Shown here: one piece after another, positions 63,226 to 64,000 of the stretch
How positions within the stretch are numbered: position 1 is the first letter of the stretch
Layout of the letters: the number at the start of each line of letters is the position of its first letter
Source of the DNA: JABFSA01 sp963827515
Lineage (GTDB): Bacteria > Acidobacteriota > Vicinamibacteria > Vicinamibacterales > UBA2999
Assembly: GCA_963827515.1 (NCBI GenBank)
Contig: CAWHBF010000025.1
Location: 372,001 to 436,000, forward strand
Length of the DNA: 64,000 nucleotides
Direction of reading: 5' to 3'
Notes under the pieces: generated by a model
Database searches by the model: none
What the model was told of the DNA's origin: nothing
Seen by the model: the letters and a program-made list of their open reading frames with translations, nothing else
Translations under genes and position numbers: made by a program

Positions 63226-63654
63226 TCAGCGCTGGCGCCGCTCAGGTGTGCGCTGTCGCCGCTGGTCGGCGAGGGCGGTGAACTTGGCCCATTGGTCGGC
63301 GGTCAGACTGCGGCGCATCCGAAGCAGCATCACCGTGCGGGTCTTGTTGAGCTCGGCTCGAGCCGTCTCCACGGTCCCGACGTAGTCCATCACGGAGGTG
63401 TCATCGCCCTTCTCGACCCGTCGGTCGAACTCCTCCTCAGCAGCGTCGAGCGCCAGCATGCGCTGGCGCAGGACGGGTTGCGTTTTCTGGAAGATCTCCT
63501 CGAGTCGGGTGCTCTGCTCTGGGGTAAGCCCCAATTCAGTCCGGAAGCGCTCGTCATTCCACCACTTGCCGCGCTGCGCCAGGGCCGGGTCGGCGAAACC
63601 CGCCAGCAGTGTGGCCACGACGACGCCCCGTGCGAAGAATTTCGAGATCCTCAT
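63226..63654 (-). CDS. Spy/CpxP-like periplasmic protein
   Basis: I start at MRISKFFARGVVVATLLAGF, which opens a signal peptide ending DPALAQ. Upstream codons look non-coding. The 142-residue product is helical, with an LTPEQ motif (LGLTPEQSTRLEEIFQ) and a second degenerate one, LTADQWAKF, the two LTxxQ motifs of Spy/CpxP/ZraP. Such proteins chaperone unfolded envelope proteins or sense metals. As the first gene of the efflux operon it may report envelope stress. Confidence 0.8.
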   Translation of the reverse strand: MRISKFFARGVVVATLLAGFADPALAQRGKWWNDERFRTELGLTPEQSTRLEEIFQKTQPVLRQRMLALDAAEEEFDRRVEKGDDTSVMDYVGTVETARAELNKTRTVMLLRMRRSLTADQWAKFTALADQRRQRTPERRQR

Positions 63655-63784
63655 AGCTCGCCTGTCTGAGAATACGCCGAACTCGCATGAGCCGTTTACT
63701 GCCATTGTTACAGGTAGATACGAATATCGCCGCCCTGGCGAGCGGTGCCGATTCCGCACGGCCGGTCGATCGGGCCCAGCGGGC

Positions 63785-64000
63785 CTAGGAGGTTCCGTTC
63801 GCCAGCTCATCCAGGCGGCGAATGGCGATGCCCATCAGGTTGTCGGGTGTCGAGGCTCCGGACGTCAACCCTATCGTCACGAGTCCCCCGGGGATCCAAC
63901 CTGTGGCCGTCGTCTCCCGTAGGCTGCCGACCGGCTTGTGGCGGATCTCGTCTGCGGACACGAGGCCGGCTGGATCGGCGATGTGGTAGGTCGGGACCCG
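63785..64000 (-). CDS. ispH: 4-hydroxy-3-methylbut-2-enyl diphosphate reductase, C-terminal part
   Basis: The minus-strand frame runs from the right edge to TAG at 63785-63787 and ends IGLTSGASTPDNLMGIAIRR, LDELANGTS. The VPTYHIADPAGL segment and the TSGASTPDNL motif are those of the third domain of IspH, the iron-sulphur enzyme that makes IPP and DMAPP in the MEP pathway. Only about 71 residues are visible, so the cluster cysteines except any in this part lie beyond the window. Confidence 0.8.
   Translation of the reverse strand, partial: RVPTYHIADPAGLVSADEIRHKPVGSLRETTATGWIPGGLVTIGLTSGASTPDNLMGIAIRRLDELANGTS

Overview
The window is a high-GC stretch of a diderm bacterial chromosome. The gene families suggest an Acidobacteriota of the Vicinamibacteria type. 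The pointers are a DUF5916 outer-membrane protein, a PadR plus permease-prefix-domain pair, large sigma54 activators with GAF or TPR sensors, and dispersed GC-rich palindromic repeats lying between genes. This assignment is inferred from gene content; no rRNA gene is present.

Layout. 1-4043 is the 3' part of a rare single-chain TamB-TamA fusion. 4.1-16.4 kb holds housekeeping genes: a TPR protein, osmC, HMG-CoA lyase, a yihY/M48 peptidase/DUF255 run, a PQQ sugar dehydrogenase, a PhzF homologue, and an ABC exporter preceded by a structured leader with a terminator. 16.4-23 kb carries an MBL hydrolase, a PCMT-type methyltransferase, rsmH, a DUF5916 barrel protein and a secreted protease. It ends in tRNA-Leu(TAA), followed by an integrase remnant. 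23.7-36.9 kb is a potassium-homeostasis cluster: kup behind a c-di-AMP (ydaO-type) riboswitch, a DUF4118 histidine kinase with a KdpE regulator, a kdp operon in the unusual order F-A-C-B, a separate KdpD sensory half, and a CPA2 antiporter with an RCK domain. 37-50 kb has an M1 aminopeptidase, a glycine-zipper lipoprotein, a pseudo-hydrolase, two sigma54 activators and glucose-6-phosphate isomerase. 49.6-56 kb has tesA-ybbA-ybbP, a DksA-like protein, folK and a PadR module. 56.8-63.7 kb is an RND efflux operon (Spy-like protein, TolC, adaptor, pump). The window ends in the 3' part of ispH.

The potassium cluster is the most interesting part. Three operators built from 11-bp direct repeats resemble the E. 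coli KdpE site and lie in front of kup, the kinase/kdpE pair and the kdp/kdpD divergent promoter. They suggest one regulon, and kup would have a second, post-initiation control through c-di-AMP. KdpD is split into two genes that bracket the kdp operon.

A caution: about 28 single-base frameshifts interrupt otherwise well-conserved genes, and most lie between 17 and 33 kb. Reading frame is lost but protein sequence and gene length are preserved, so assembly or read errors are the likeliest cause. Where the intact protein is obvious I give one feature for the whole gene and list the breaks.
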